A DNA stretch of 64,000 bases, taken from the NCBI RefSeq assembly GCF_027531815.1, contig NZ_JAPZSK010000006.1, forward strand, positions 62,001 through 126,000. Direction: 5' to 3'. This document shows positions 53,074-62,629 of the stretch, piece by piece. Within the stretch, counting starts at the first letter, position 1. Each line of letters opens with the position of its first letter. The DNA is from Gemmatimonas sp. (lineage in GTDB: Bacteria > Gemmatimonadota > Gemmatimonadetes > Gemmatimonadales > Gemmatimonadaceae). A program made the translations under genes and the position numbers. The notes beneath the pieces are model-generated. The model was not told the DNA's origin. It saw only the letters and a program-made list of their open reading frames with translations, and searched no databases.

Positions 53074-55785
53074 ATGAACACCCTTCTCCTCTCCCTCACG
53101 ATCGCAGCCGGTGCCCTGGCGCTGGTTCGGTCACCCGTGCCGGCCCAGTCGGCGCCTGCCGGCACATCGTCGGCCTCGCTTACCGGCCCGGGAGTCTCGG
53201 CGGAGCTGGCCGAACGGCGACGCACGCAGCTGCGGGACGTGCGCTACGAGCTGGCGTTGCGCGTCGGTGTCGGTGACACCGCGAGCGGGACGGTCACGGT
53301 GCGTTTCACCGCCGTCCGCCAGGGGGCGATCATCCTCGACTTCCGTGGCCTCGGCGTGGGTAACGCACGGCTCAATGGGTCGGCGTGGCCGGAGGCCGCC
53401 AACGCGTGGAACCGGCACCATCTCACAGTGCCGGGTACCCTCGTGCGGCCGGGGCGCAATACGATCACGCTCGACTTCACGACGCCCGTCGCCAACGCCG
53501 GTGCCGCCATCATCCGCACGCGCGATGCGTCGGACAGCAGCACCTATCTGTATACGCTGCTCGTTCCCGCCGACGCGCACCTGCTCTTCCCCAGCTTCGA
53601 CCAGCCTGATCTCAAGGCGCGGCTGACCCTGCAGCTCACGACGCCGGCGGCGTGGACGGCGCTGGCCAACGGCGCGCTGGTGCGCCGAGACAGCGGGGCG
53701 ACGGGCGTGACCCATGTCTTTGCCCCCACGCAGCCGCTGAGCACGTACCTCATGGCGTTCGCCGCCGGCCCCTGGCAGCGCTTCACCCGCGCGGAGGTGA
53801 TTGCGCCGGGAGGCGCGGCGGTGCCGACGTCGTTGTACGTGCGTCGCTCACGGGCGGCCGAGGCGGAAGCGGACACGCTGTTGGCCATGAATGCGCGCGC
53901 GCTGCGCTGGCTGGGGCAGTACTTCGGGGTGCCCTATGCCTTCGACAAGTACGACGCCCTGCTGGCCCCGGCGTTTCCGTTTGGCGGTATGGAGCATCCC
54001 GGTGCCGTGTTCTACAACGAGGAGAGCTTCATTTACCGGGAGCGCCCCACCACGTCGCAGCTGTTGGGGCGGCAGGCCACGACGTTCCACGAAGTGGCCC
54101 ACCAGTGGTTCGGCGATTACGTGACCATGCGCTGGTTCGATGACCTCTGGCTCAAGGAGGGCTTCGCCACCTTCATGGCCGCGCGCATGCAGGCCGCCCT
54201 GGAGCCGACGTCGAACGCGTGGAAGACCTTCTACCTGCGCAACAAGCCGACCGCGTACGGCACCGACGCCACCGCCGGCACGACGCCGGTGTGGCAGGCG
54301 CTGGGCAACCTGGATCAGGCCAAGAGCAACTACGGGCCCATCGTGTACAACAAGGCGCCGGCGGTGCTGCGGCAGCTCGAGTACCTGGTGGGCGAGCGGG
54401 CCTTTCAGCGCGGCGTGCAGCAGTTCCTGCGCCGCCATGCCTATGGCAACGCAACGTGGCCGGCGTTGCTGCAGGCCATTGGCAGCGCCGCCGGGCGAGA
54501 CCTGCGTGAATGGGGCCAGCAGTGGATGCTGCGTCCCGGCATGCCGGTCATCACGCAGCAACTCGAGGTGCGCGACGGCCGGATCACGCGTTTGCGGCTG
54601 GTGCAGCGCGCGGCGCAACCGGCGCTGAGTGGTCCCGGTGGCTGGCCACTCAAGGTGCAGGTACGCCTGCACTACGCCGATGCGCCGGCGGTGCAGTTGC
54701 CGGTGGAGTTGCGCGGCGCGAGCACCGAGGTGACGGCGGCGATAGGGCGGCCGGCCCCGGCCTTCGTGTTCGCCAATGAGGGCGATTACGGGTACGCCAT
54801 CGTGCTCCCCGACAGCGCGAGCGTGCGGTGGATGGAGCAGCACATCGCGGAGGTACCCGACGATTTCCTGCGCGCCATGCTGTGGGGGGCGCTGTGGGAT
54901 CTGGTACGGGAGGGGGGACTGGCACCGGCGCGCTTTGCGCACGCCGCCATGCGGGCGCTGCCTGGGGAGCGTGACGAGCAGCTGGCGGCCTCCCTCGTGG
55001 GACGCCTCGTGACCAGCGTGAGCCGGTACGCGACGCCGCCCCTGCGGGCGTCGCTGCAGCCGACGGTGGAGCAGCTGCTGCTGGCGGGGGCGCAGGACAG
55101 TGCCAGGAGCTATGGCATACGCAAGAGCCACCTCGATGCGTTCATCGGCATGGCGCGTGGGGAGGGGGCGCGTCAGCAGCTGCGCCAGTGGCTGGCGAGT
55201 GACAGCGCGGCAGGGCTGGTGCTGCGCGCCCCGACGCGATGGGCCATGGTGACCCGCTTGGTCGCGAGTGGCAGCCCGGACGCCGATTCGCTGCTCGCGG
55301 CGGAACGGCGGCGCGATGGCACCACGGAGGGAGCGCGGCTGGCGTTCGTGGCTGGCGCCGCGGCCCCCGACAGCGCGACCAAGCAGCAGTACTTCGATCG
55401 GTGGTTCCGGGACGGAACGCTGAACGAGGAGTGGGTGACCTCGAGCCTGCGTGCCTTTCACGAGGGGGAGCAGCAGCAACTCACCCGGCGCTATCTGGTC
55501 CCGGCGCTGGACACGCTCCGGTGGATCCAGGGGAATCGCCGCATCTTCTTTCTGGGGAGCTGGCTCGCGTCCACCCTTGGCGGGCAGAGCGAACGCGAGG
55601 CGCTGGCGATCGTGGACGGTTGGCTGGCGGGCGAACCCGGGCTGCCGACCGACCTGCGGCAGAAGGTGCTGCAGGTGCGTGACGAGCTGGAGCGGGCGGT
55701 GCGCATCCGTGCGCGGTACGGCGACGAGGGAGAGCGGGGCACCGCCGGCGACCCGAAAAGCCGTGTAATTCAGTCGTATCAGTAG
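53074..55785 (+). CDS. Secreted M1 family metalloaminopeptidase
   Basis: 903 aa. A signal peptide (LLLSLTIAAGALALVRSPV, ending PAQS) is followed by the M1 N-terminal beta domain, then the catalytic domain with exopeptidase motif GGMEHPGA (304-311) and the zinc site HEVAHQWFG (His339, Glu340, His343, third ligand Glu362 in WLKEGFATF). The C-terminal half is helical, ERAP-like. It releases N-terminal amino acids from peptides in the periplasm. The SusC/SusD pair follows 216 bp downstream on the same strand. Confidence 0.96.
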   Translation: MNTLLLSLTIAAGALALVRSPVPAQSAPAGTSSASLTGPGVSAELAERRRTQLRDVRYELALRVGVGDTASGTVTVRFTAVRQGAIILDFRGLGVGNARLNGSAWPEAANAWNRHHLTVPGTLVRPGRNTITLDFTTPVANAGAAIIRTRDASDSSTYLYTLLVPADAHLLFPSFDQPDLKARLTLQLTTPAAWTALANGALVRRDSGATGVTHVFAPTQPLSTYLMAFAAGPWQRFTRAEVIAPGGAAVPTSLYVRRSRAAEAEADTLLAMNARALRWLGQYFGVPYAFDKYDALLAPAFPFGGMEHPGAVFYNEESFIYRERPTTSQLLGRQATTFHEVAHQWFGDYVTMRWFDDLWLKEGFATFMAARMQAALEPTSNAWKTFYLRNKPTAYGTDATAGTTPVWQALGNLDQAKSNYGPIVYNKAPAVLRQLEYLVGERAFQRGVQQFLRRHAYGNATWPALLQAIGSAAGRDLREWGQQWMLRPGMPVITQQLEVRDGRITRLRLVQRAAQPALSGPGGWPLKVQVRLHYADAPAVQLPVELRGASTEVTAAIGRPAPAFVFANEGDYGYAIVLPDSASVRWMEQHIAEVPDDFLRAMLWGALWDLVREGGLAPARFAHAAMRALPGERDEQLAASLVGRLVTSVSRYATPPLRASLQPTVEQLLLAGAQDSARSYGIRKSHLDAFIGMARGEGARQQLRQWLASDSAAGLVLRAPTRWAMVTRLVASGSPDADSLLAAERRRDGTTEGARLAFVAGAAAPDSATKQQYFDRWFRDGTLNEEWVTSSLRAFHEGEQQQLTRRYLVPALDTLRWIQGNRRIFFLGSWLASTLGGQSEREALAIVDGWLAGEPGLPTDLRQKVLQVRDELERAVRIRARYGDEGERGTAGDPKSRVIQSYQ

Positions 55786-56001
55786 TCCCCCGGTGGTCGT
55801 GAAACGGGTTGGTCACATCTGGCGGGATTCGGTTTGGGGGGTAGCTTCGCGATGTCCCATCACCCAACCGTCCAATCACCCCGCGATGCCTTTCGCCAGC
55901 CGCAGGTCCGTGATCGCTGGTCACGACACTCCCCGAGCCGTCCGTCCGTGTCTGGTCGGACGTTCGCGTTCCGTCCGATTCCCCTCCATCGGAGGCCGTT
56001 C

Positions 56002-59000
56002 ATGAGCAGGTTGCAGAGACTCCTGGCTGCGGTGGCACTCGTTGCCGCCGTGCCCTTCAGCGCCCACGCGCAAACCCGTGACGTGACCGGCAAGGTCACC
56101 ATGTCGGGGACCGGGACTCCCCTCCCCGATATCACGGTTGGCATTGTCGGCCAGCAGGTGGGTGTGCGCACGAACGAACGCGGCGAGTATCGTATTCGCG
56201 TGCCGCAGGGTGAGGTCAGCCTGTTGGCGCGTGGCCTCGGCTACAAGCGCCAGACCATTCGTTTGTCTGCCAACGAGAACACGGCGAACTTCACGCTCGA
56301 GAAGGACGTCCTCCAGCTGGAAGGCGTGACGGTCACGGGTGCGGCTACCACCACCGATCGCCGCGTCGCGGCCACGGCGGTGGCCACGGTGAATGCGGCC
56401 GAACTGAACCGCGTGCCGGCCCGCTCGCTCGAAGGCAACCTGGCCGGCAAGGTGGCCGGTGCCCGCATCTCCGACAACAGCGGCGCGCCGGGTGGTGGTG
56501 CGCAGATCCAGATCCGCGGCGCCACGTCGGTGCTCGGGCAGGGTGACCCGCTGTACGTGGTGGACGGCGTGATCATCTCGAACGCCGGCATCTCGTCGGG
56601 CGCCTCGGCCATTACGCGGGCTGGCGGTACCACGGGATCCAATCAGGACCAGGTGGTGAACCGTCTGGCCGACCTCAATCCGAACGACATCGAGAACATC
56701 GAAGTGCTGAAGTCAGCGGCGGCGACGGCCATTTATGGCTCGCGCGCGACGAACGGCGTGGTGGTGATCACCACCAAGAAGGGTGCCTCCGGGCAGACCC
56801 GCTGGAATGTGACCCAGCGCGTGGGCACGCAGCAGCTGATGCGCTCCCTCGGCCATCGTCAGTATGCGACGCTCAACGATGTCCTGCCGTGGGTGGACGG
56901 CCCGGTGGGCGAAGCCGCGGCGCGCGAAGTGTGCACGCCGAACTGCACCAACTACGACTGGCAGGGCGAGCTGTACGGCCGGACTGATCCGTCGTACGAA
57001 ACGCTGCTGTCGGCCTCGGGCGGCGCGGGGAACACGCGTTACTTCGCGTCGCTGAACGATCGTCAGGAGTCGGGTATCATGATCAACACCGGCGCGCGCC
57101 GCACCGGTGGTCGCATCAACCTCGACCAGACGATCAACAGCAAGCTGACCGCCAGCATGGGGCTCGACGTCACGCGCAATTTCCTGCAGCGCGGCATCGG
57201 CAACAACAACAACGCCGGCGTGAGCCCCACGTACACGTTCGGCTACACGCCGGCGATCGTGAACCTCAACCGCCGCCTCGAGAACGGCCGCTACCCGATC
57301 ATGCCGTTCGACGGCGGTGGGGCAGGCACGGCCAATCCGTTCGAGGTGCTGCGCGCCATTCAGAGCGACGAAACAGTCTTCCGGCAGGCGGGTAACCTGC
57401 GCCTCAACTACTCGGCGCTCTCGACAGCCCGTCACAGTGTGCAGGTCACGTCGCTCATGGGCTTCGACCGCTTCCAGCAGGAAGGCGTACAGTACTCGCC
57501 GAACTTCCTGCAGTTCGAGCCGGCCGACGGCTTCCTTGGCACGGCCGGCCAGAACAACGTGTCCAGCCTCCAGACCAACTCGGGGCTCAACGCCGTGTGG
57601 ACCTGGACACCGGGTTCGAGCTGGCTGACGTCGCTCACGACCTCGGTGGGCGGCACGTACGAGCGCCAGAAGCAGGAGGTCTACCGTATTCGCGGCCGCG
57701 GCTTGCTGCCCACGCGCAAGACGGCGGCGGGCGCACAGGATATTGCCACGGAGGATACGCGCACGGAGTTCCGCGACCAGTCGTACTACGTCAATGAGCA
57801 AGCACTTTTCTTTGACGAAAAGCTGGCGCTCAATGCCGGTTTCCGCGCCGACCGCTCAAGCGCCAACGGCGACCGTGACCGGTACTACATCTTCCCGAAG
57901 TACTCCGGTTCGTACCGTTTTGTGAACCCGCTCACCGACAAGATCGACGAGATCAAGCTGCGCGGTGCGTGGGGCCAATCGGGCAACCGCCCCCGCTACG
58001 GTGACCGTGACCTGCTGTATGCCGACGGTGGCCTCATTGGCGGGCAGGGCTCGCTGGTGTCGGCCGGCTTGATTGGCAATACGGTCATTCGGCCAGAAGT
58101 GATGAACGAGCTGGAATTCGGTTTCGACGCGTCGTTCCTCAAGTCGCGTCTGGCCTTCGAGTTCACGCGCTACCAGCGCAGGATCACCGACCTGCTGCTC
58201 ACCTTCCCGCTTGCCCCATCGTCGGGCCTCGGGAACCAGATCATCAACGGCGGTCAGCTGTCCGTGCTCGGCAACGAAGCGGTGGTGTCGCTCATTCCAA
58301 TCCGCAAGGGCAAGTTCGAGTGGGCGAGCCGGATCATCTACAACGCCAACGTGCAGTACACGAATGACATTCCGGTGCCGGCCTTCCCGGTGCCCGGTTC
58401 GTTCGGCGCGGCTTACGGCCGCAACCGCATCACGGCGAACACCCGCTCCACGTACATCTGGTCGAACGCGCCGTTCCGCCTCAACCCCACGACGGGAGTG
58501 CGGACCGTGGCGGACACGATCACGTACGACAGCAATCCGATCCACATCACCACGTTCAACAACGACTTCACGTTCGGCCGCTTCACGGTGTCGGCGCTGC
58601 TCGACTGGCGTGCCGGCGGTACGGTGTCGAACATGACGAACAACCTGTGGGACGAAGGCGGCAACTCCCGTGACTTCGACGCCCCTGCACCGGCTCGCAT
58701 CATCGAGGCCACGACCAACCAGCCCGGGTCGGCCGATTGCGGGACGCGCACGCTTGGTGCCTGCCGGGCCTTCACGTTCAACGGCGGCGACACGCGGCCG
58801 TACATGCAGAATGGATCGTACGTGAAGCTTCGCGAAGTCACGCTCAACTACGACGCGCCGGAGTCGTGGGCCAAGAAGGTTCCGGGTGCCCGCTCGCTGC
58901 GCTTCAACGTGAGCGGCCGCAACCTCATGATGTGGACGGACTACTGGGGCTTTGACCCCGAGTTCAACAACTTCGGCAACGTGAACTTCAACCGGTTCAT

Positions 59001-59061
59001 CGACCTGGCGCCGTTCCCGCCCAGCCGGCAGTTCTTCCTCAGCGTCGATCTGGGGTTCTAA
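56002..59061 (+). CDS. SusC/RagA-family TonB-linked outer-membrane protein
   Basis: 1019 aa. Signal peptide (RLLAAVALVAAVPFSAHA), a carboxypeptidase-regulatory-like domain (~27-105; RDVTGKVTMSGTGTPLPDITV), then a plug (~115-250) with GAQIQIRGATSVLGQGDPLYVVDG and ENIEVLKSAAATAIYGSRATNGVVVITTK-type family signatures, and a large barrel ending FFLSVDLGF. The ATG at 56002 has GGAGG six bases upstream. The SusD-type lipoprotein starts 3 bp after its stop. The pair imports a large solute; the adjacent M1 peptidase suggests peptides. Confidence 0.96.
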   Translation: MSRLQRLLAAVALVAAVPFSAHAQTRDVTGKVTMSGTGTPLPDITVGIVGQQVGVRTNERGEYRIRVPQGEVSLLARGLGYKRQTIRLSANENTANFTLEKDVLQLEGVTVTGAATTTDRRVAATAVATVNAAELNRVPARSLEGNLAGKVAGARISDNSGAPGGGAQIQIRGATSVLGQGDPLYVVDGVIISNAGISSGASAITRAGGTTGSNQDQVVNRLADLNPNDIENIEVLKSAAATAIYGSRATNGVVVITTKKGASGQTRWNVTQRVGTQQLMRSLGHRQYATLNDVLPWVDGPVGEAAAREVCTPNCTNYDWQGELYGRTDPSYETLLSASGGAGNTRYFASLNDRQESGIMINTGARRTGGRINLDQTINSKLTASMGLDVTRNFLQRGIGNNNNAGVSPTYTFGYTPAIVNLNRRLENGRYPIMPFDGGGAGTANPFEVLRAIQSDETVFRQAGNLRLNYSALSTARHSVQVTSLMGFDRFQQEGVQYSPNFLQFEPADGFLGTAGQNNVSSLQTNSGLNAVWTWTPGSSWLTSLTTSVGGTYERQKQEVYRIRGRGLLPTRKTAAGAQDIATEDTRTEFRDQSYYVNEQALFFDEKLALNAGFRADRSSANGDRDRYYIFPKYSGSYRFVNPLTDKIDEIKLRGAWGQSGNRPRYGDRDLLYADGGLIGGQGSLVSAGLIGNTVIRPEVMNELEFGFDASFLKSRLAFEFTRYQRRITDLLLTFPLAPSSGLGNQIINGGQLSVLGNEAVVSLIPIRKGKFEWASRIIYNANVQYTNDIPVPAFPVPGSFGAAYGRNRITANTRSTYIWSNAPFRLNPTTGVRTVADTITYDSNPIHITTFNNDFTFGRFTVSALLDWRAGGTVSNMTNNLWDEGGNSRDFDAPAPARIIEATTNQPGSADCGTRTLGACRAFTFNGGDTRPYMQNGSYVKLREVTLNYDAPESWAKKVPGARSLRFNVSGRNLMMWTDYWGFDPEFNNFGNVNFNRFIDLAPFPPSRQFFLSVDLGF

Positions 59062-59064
59062 GCC

Positions 59065-60525
59065 ATGTCGACTTCATTCACCAAGAGCGCATCGCGCATG
59101 AGCACCACTTCCCTGCGCGCCGTGGGCGCGCTGTCGCTGGCTTCCCTCACGCTGACCGCGTGCAGCCGGGACACGCTGGAAATCACGAACCCGAACACCC
59201 CGTCCATCGCGGGCGCCAGCGCCGACCCGCAGGCGCTGCAGTTGCTGGCCACCGGCCTGCTGCGGCAGAACCGTAACAGCCGCGGCGGGTTCATCACCGA
59301 GACGGGGCGTTTCGGACGCGAGGCATACGTGTACACGCCTCAGGAAGGGCGCAACACCTCGGCCTACCTCATCGGCATTTCGGGGCAGAACCGCCTCGAC
59401 CCGGCCGGCTTCGCGGTAGGCAGCTGGGGCGGCCCCTACGGCAACCTGCGTGACATCTTCAACTTCAAGAATACGGTCACGGCCTCCACGCTGTCGGAAA
59501 CACAGAAGCGTGCCGCGCTGGGCTTTGCCCGGACCATGGAGGCGATGGAGCTGCTCACGGTCATCTCCACCCGTGACACCATCGGCGCCGTGGTGCAGGT
59601 CAACGCGGACGCGGCGGTTCTGGCGCCGTTCGTCTCGCGTGATTCCACGTACCGATACATCCTGAACACGTTCGACGCCGCGGTGACTGACCTCACGGCG
59701 GGTGGGACCGCCTTCCCGTTCGCCCTGCACTCGGGCTACGCGGGATTCAACACGCCGGCCACGTTCGTGCGCTTCAACCGAGCCATGGCGGCTCGCGCAG
59801 CCGCGTACCACGCCACCTCGGGCGGCGGCGCGGCAGCGTGGACGCGCGCTCGACAGGCGCTCGAGGCGTCGTTCATCAACATCACGGCCAACAACGCGGC
59901 CGCGTACAACGTGGGGGTTTTCCACCCCTACTCCGCCGCGCCGGACGTGACCAACCCGCTCGCGGCAGCGACGAACACGGACTTGTACGCGCACATGTCC
60001 ATTGATGCCGACGCGCCGCTCAAGCCCGACGGCACGAAGGACAACCGGTTCCTGGCCAAGATCGGTCCGCGTCCGCCGCGCGGTGCCCCGGCAGGACTCG
60101 GCATTTCGTCGTCGCTCGGTTTCCAGATCTATCCCGCGATCAACAGTTCGATTCCGATCATCCGCAACGAGGAGCTCATTCTCCTGCGGGCCGAAATCCT
60201 GCTGGCGACTGGGGACAAGGCGGGGGCGATCGCGATGATCAACAACATCCGCGTGAACTCGGGCGGCCTGGCGCCGACGACGCTGACGGCGAGTTCGGCC
60301 GACGCCGACATCATCACCGAGATCCTCGTGCAGAAGCGCTACTCGCTGCTGCTCGAGGGGCACCGCTGGATCGACGTTCGCCGGTACGGGCGTCTCGACC
60401 AGCTGCCGCGTGACATTACGACCGGCGTGAACGCGCACTTCGTGGCGCGTGTGCAGCCGCTGCCGCAGGCCGAGTGCCTGCAGCGTATTGGTCAGACGGG
60501 CCCGCTTGCCGGCCCCGGGTGCTGA
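59065..60525 (+). CDS. SusD/RagB-family nutrient-binding lipoprotein
   Basis: 486 aa. Lipobox SLASLTLTAC (Cys33) followed by DTLEITNPNTPS, the common SusD opening. TPR-like helices and the C-terminal family motif (EELILLRAEILLATGDKAGAI, then VQKRYSLLLEGHRWIDVRRYGR) are clear. It acts as the surface lid of the SusC-type transporter encoded just upstream. A strong terminator follows. Confidence 0.95.
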   Translation: MSTSFTKSASRMSTTSLRAVGALSLASLTLTACSRDTLEITNPNTPSIAGASADPQALQLLATGLLRQNRNSRGGFITETGRFGREAYVYTPQEGRNTSAYLIGISGQNRLDPAGFAVGSWGGPYGNLRDIFNFKNTVTASTLSETQKRAALGFARTMEAMELLTVISTRDTIGAVVQVNADAAVLAPFVSRDSTYRYILNTFDAAVTDLTAGGTAFPFALHSGYAGFNTPATFVRFNRAMAARAAAYHATSGGGAAAWTRARQALEASFINITANNAAAYNVGVFHPYSAAPDVTNPLAAATNTDLYAHMSIDADAPLKPDGTKDNRFLAKIGPRPPRGAPAGLGISSSLGFQIYPAINSSIPIIRNEELILLRAEILLATGDKAGAIAMINNIRVNSGGLAPTTLTASSADADIITEILVQKRYSLLLEGHRWIDVRRYGRLDQLPRDITTGVNAHFVARVQPLPQAECLQRIGQTGPLAGPGC

Positions 60526-60552
60526 CCATCGGCCGCCGCTGGTGAACACGGC

Positions 60553-60585
60553 AACGGCCCCGCACACGATGTGTGCGGGGCCGTT
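60553..60585. terminator. Strong bidirectional terminator hairpin
   Basis: A 15-bp perfect stem (AACGGCCCCGCACAC, 60553-60567, with its complement 60571-60585) with a 3-nt loop lies between convergent genes ending at 60525 and 60710. Flanking AA/TT helps in both directions. Confidence 0.8.
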
Positions 60586-60709
60586 GTGCGTTGTGCGGGT
60601 CACATATTGCGGCGCGGTAGAAATTGGCACCACGGAGAAAAGACAGCGGGATCGCGAAGGGCACGCGCCTGCGGCTACCGGTGGTCTCCCCGATCGCCCC
60701 CGATGGCGG

Positions 60710-61588
60710 TCAGTACCCGTCGCGGGTCCACACGGCCACGACGCCGCAGCGACGGTCAACGCCGCTGAACTGCGGGGGCACGGTGGCGGCGCCGGCATAC
60801 ACTTCGATTCCGGCGATCTGCTTGGGTGGCGGGAGCAGATCGAGATTGAAGTATCGCGGCAGGATAATGCCGTCGAGCAGCACCTGCATGGGGCAGTACT
60901 GCTGCTGCTGGTTTCCGTCGAAACCGCCACCTTCACGGCGCGAGTACACCTGCGTACCACCGAAGACCTGCGTGGTGTTCACCGAGACCTCCACGCCGCG
61001 CATATAGCGCAGGAAGTCTGCCGTCTGTACGGAGCCGCGGCGCTCGATTTCCGCCTGCGTAATGAATTGGCCCTGCCCCTGCTGACGCCGACGGTCGAAG
61101 TCGACCATGCGCATGGTGAGTCGCTCGCCGCGCACGCGCACCGTGTCGAGCATGCGATTGGAGCGGGTAAGCGTATATGCAAGGCGCAACGTGTCGTTCG
61201 ACGGCACGTCGATGACGCCGGAGGTCGGCGCGTACCCGATGCGGCGCACGACCAGCAGGTACTGACCGGGCGTGACCTGCACCATGCGGAAACGGCCGTT
61301 GGCACCGGTCACGACCCGTGCGCCGGTGCCAACGATCGTCACATCGGCCGCGTTGAGGGGCACCAGCAGCGTGTCGGTCACCGTGCCGTCGATGACGCCG
61401 AACTGGGTGCCAGGACCGGCCGCATTGCGATCGGCCGCCTCACGACGGGCACGGTCGAGCACGGTCTGCTTTTCCTGAGCGGTAAGCGGGGCTGCAAGGC
61501 TCACCGCGCACAGGACGGCGGCCAGTGCCAGCGGACGGACACGCGCGGCACAGCGCGCCGGAATCGGCGAGGGGAAAGCGGTCAGCAT
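60710..61588 (-). CDS. Plug-only TonB-receptor-like secreted protein
   Basis: 292 aa. A signal peptide (RPLALAAVLCAVSLAAPLTA) is followed by a carboxypeptidase-regulatory-like domain (~65-142; FGVIDGTVTDTLLVPLNAADV) and a TonB-plug-like domain (~148-292; TADFLRYMRGVEV, then PMQVLLDGIILPR, then IAGIEVYAGAATVPPQFSG). The protein ends at CGVVAVWTRDGY with no barrel. Cys232 and Cys281 probably form a disulfide. It is not a truncation by frameshift: the stop follows the natural end of the plug. It may be a periplasmic or surface binding protein. Confidence 0.85.
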   Translation of the reverse strand: MLTAFPSPIPARCAARVRPLALAAVLCAVSLAAPLTAQEKQTVLDRARREAADRNAAGPGTQFGVIDGTVTDTLLVPLNAADVTIVGTGARVVTGANGRFRMVQVTPGQYLLVVRRIGYAPTSGVIDVPSNDTLRLAYTLTRSNRMLDTVRVRGERLTMRMVDFDRRRQQGQGQFITQAEIERRGSVQTADFLRYMRGVEVSVNTTQVFGGTQVYSRREGGGFDGNQQQQYCPMQVLLDGIILPRYFNLDLLPPPKQIAGIEVYAGAATVPPQFSGVDRRCGVVAVWTRDGY

Positions 61589-61652
61589 ACCAGAATACTA
61601 CTGGCGCTACCCGCCGAGGGGGATGGCGCAGGCACGACGGCCCAACGCCGGA

Positions 61653-62129
61653 TCAACGCTTGGTCAGATCGCCGCAGGCCACGATGATGCCCATGGCGGC
61701 GGCGGCGTCGTGAATGTTCACGTAGTACGACGCGCTGTCGGCCAGGGGAACGGGAATGGTGGCCGTCCCGCTGGCCTGCCCTTTGGCATCCACCACGAGC
61801 GGCGTGTAGGCCCGCCCCCCTCCCACCACGCCGCCCGATTGCCGGCAACTGCCGGTGTGCACGTGCCACGGCCGTGTGGCCCCCGGGGTGTCGCCGTCGA
61901 GCGTGACCGTGACCAGCGTGCCGGTCCCGTCGGCCGTGGGCTTGGCGGTGGCGGCGCCGGTGACCTTGCGCCCCTCACGCCCCGCCAGGCGAGCCGCCCA
62001 CTCCGTGCGGGTGCGCTCCCACCGCGCGTCCCGCAACGCCGGACCGCGCGATACGGTGGCAGCCTCGAGCATGGACGACGTGGCCACGGCCACGAGAGCA
62101 AGGGTGCCGGCTGCGGAGAGTACGCGCAT
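61653..62129 (-). CDS. Small secreted CHRD/Cu-Zn SOD-like protein
   Basis: 158 aa. A signal peptide (SAAGTLALVAVATSSMLEA) is followed by a beta-rich domain with PWHVHTGSC and YYVNIHDAAAAMGIIVACGDL. The HVH and Cys-containing ends recall the CHRD fold and the metal/disulfide region of Cu-Zn superoxide dismutase. Not all SOD copper ligands are evident, so enzymatic activity is doubtful. It is followed by TyrA-side genes on the same strand but spaced by 32-64 bp. Confidence 0.75.
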   Translation of the reverse strand: MRVLSAAGTLALVAVATSSMLEAATVSRGPALRDARWERTRTEWAARLAGREGRKVTGAATAKPTADGTGTLVTVTLDGDTPGATRPWHVHTGSCRQSGGVVGGGRAYTPLVVDAKGQASGTATIPVPLADSASYYVNIHDAAAAMGIIVACGDLTKR

Positions 62130-62161
62130 GAGGGGCTCGCGAAGTGTGAAACGTGAAACAG

Positions 62162-62560
62162 TCAGGGACGACGGCGGGTCCAGTGCGGCTGCGTAGACGA
62201 CGGTGGTGCCTTGCCCGGCTTGGGCGGCGGGAGGGGACGCCCACGGCCCGTGTAATTGCTGGAGCGCGCATCGAGCACGAAGATGAGCGCCACGGCCAGC
62301 AGCGCCACGGCAAAGCCCAGCGCCAGCAAGCGGGTGCGGAACTGCCGATCGTCGATGAAGAGCGAGCCCACCAGCAAGGGCATGACCACCAGGAACAGGC
62401 GGATCATGCGGCGATCGAAGTCGCTGGGGACGATCTTGGTCCCGCGGGGAGCCAACTTGAGCCGATACTCCGCCTCGGCGGCCAGCGCAAAGAAGCCGTC
62501 TTCGAGACGGCGGAACCACACCAGCGGGTTGAGCGACCAGCGACCTGGGCGTGACGGCAT
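62162..62560 (-). CDS. Small membrane protein, two helices
   Basis: 132 aa. A basic N-terminus (LNPLVWFRRLEDGFFALAAE) is followed by two membrane helices (~53-69 MIRLFLVVMPLLVGSLF and ~77-95 LLALGFAVALLAVALIFVL) and a Pro/Arg-rich cytoplasmic tail. No family was recognised. It begins 69 bp after the tyrA stop. Confidence 0.72.
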   Translation of the reverse strand: MPSRPGRWSLNPLVWFRRLEDGFFALAAEAEYRLKLAPRGTKIVPSDFDRRMIRLFLVVMPLLVGSLFIDDRQFRTRLLALGFAVALLAVALIFVLDARSSNYTGRGRPLPPPKPGKAPPSSTQPHWTRRRP

Positions 62561-62629
62561 GGCAGGTGAACGACGATCCGGCCGTGCTGGATCCCACCGA
62601 CTTGCCGCGCGTGCTCCGTGCCGGACTCG

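Noticed and set aside
53848-55479. 543-codon minus-strand frame inside the M1 aminopeptidase gene
   Set aside because: It overlaps an intact M1 peptidase with all zinc ligands; the antisense translation is low-complexity Arg/His/Gln.
61653-62129. Assignment as a true Cu-Zn superoxide dismutase
   Set aside because: Only one HVH motif, a late His and scattered Cys are visible; the full set of metal ligands and the catalytic Arg are not evident.
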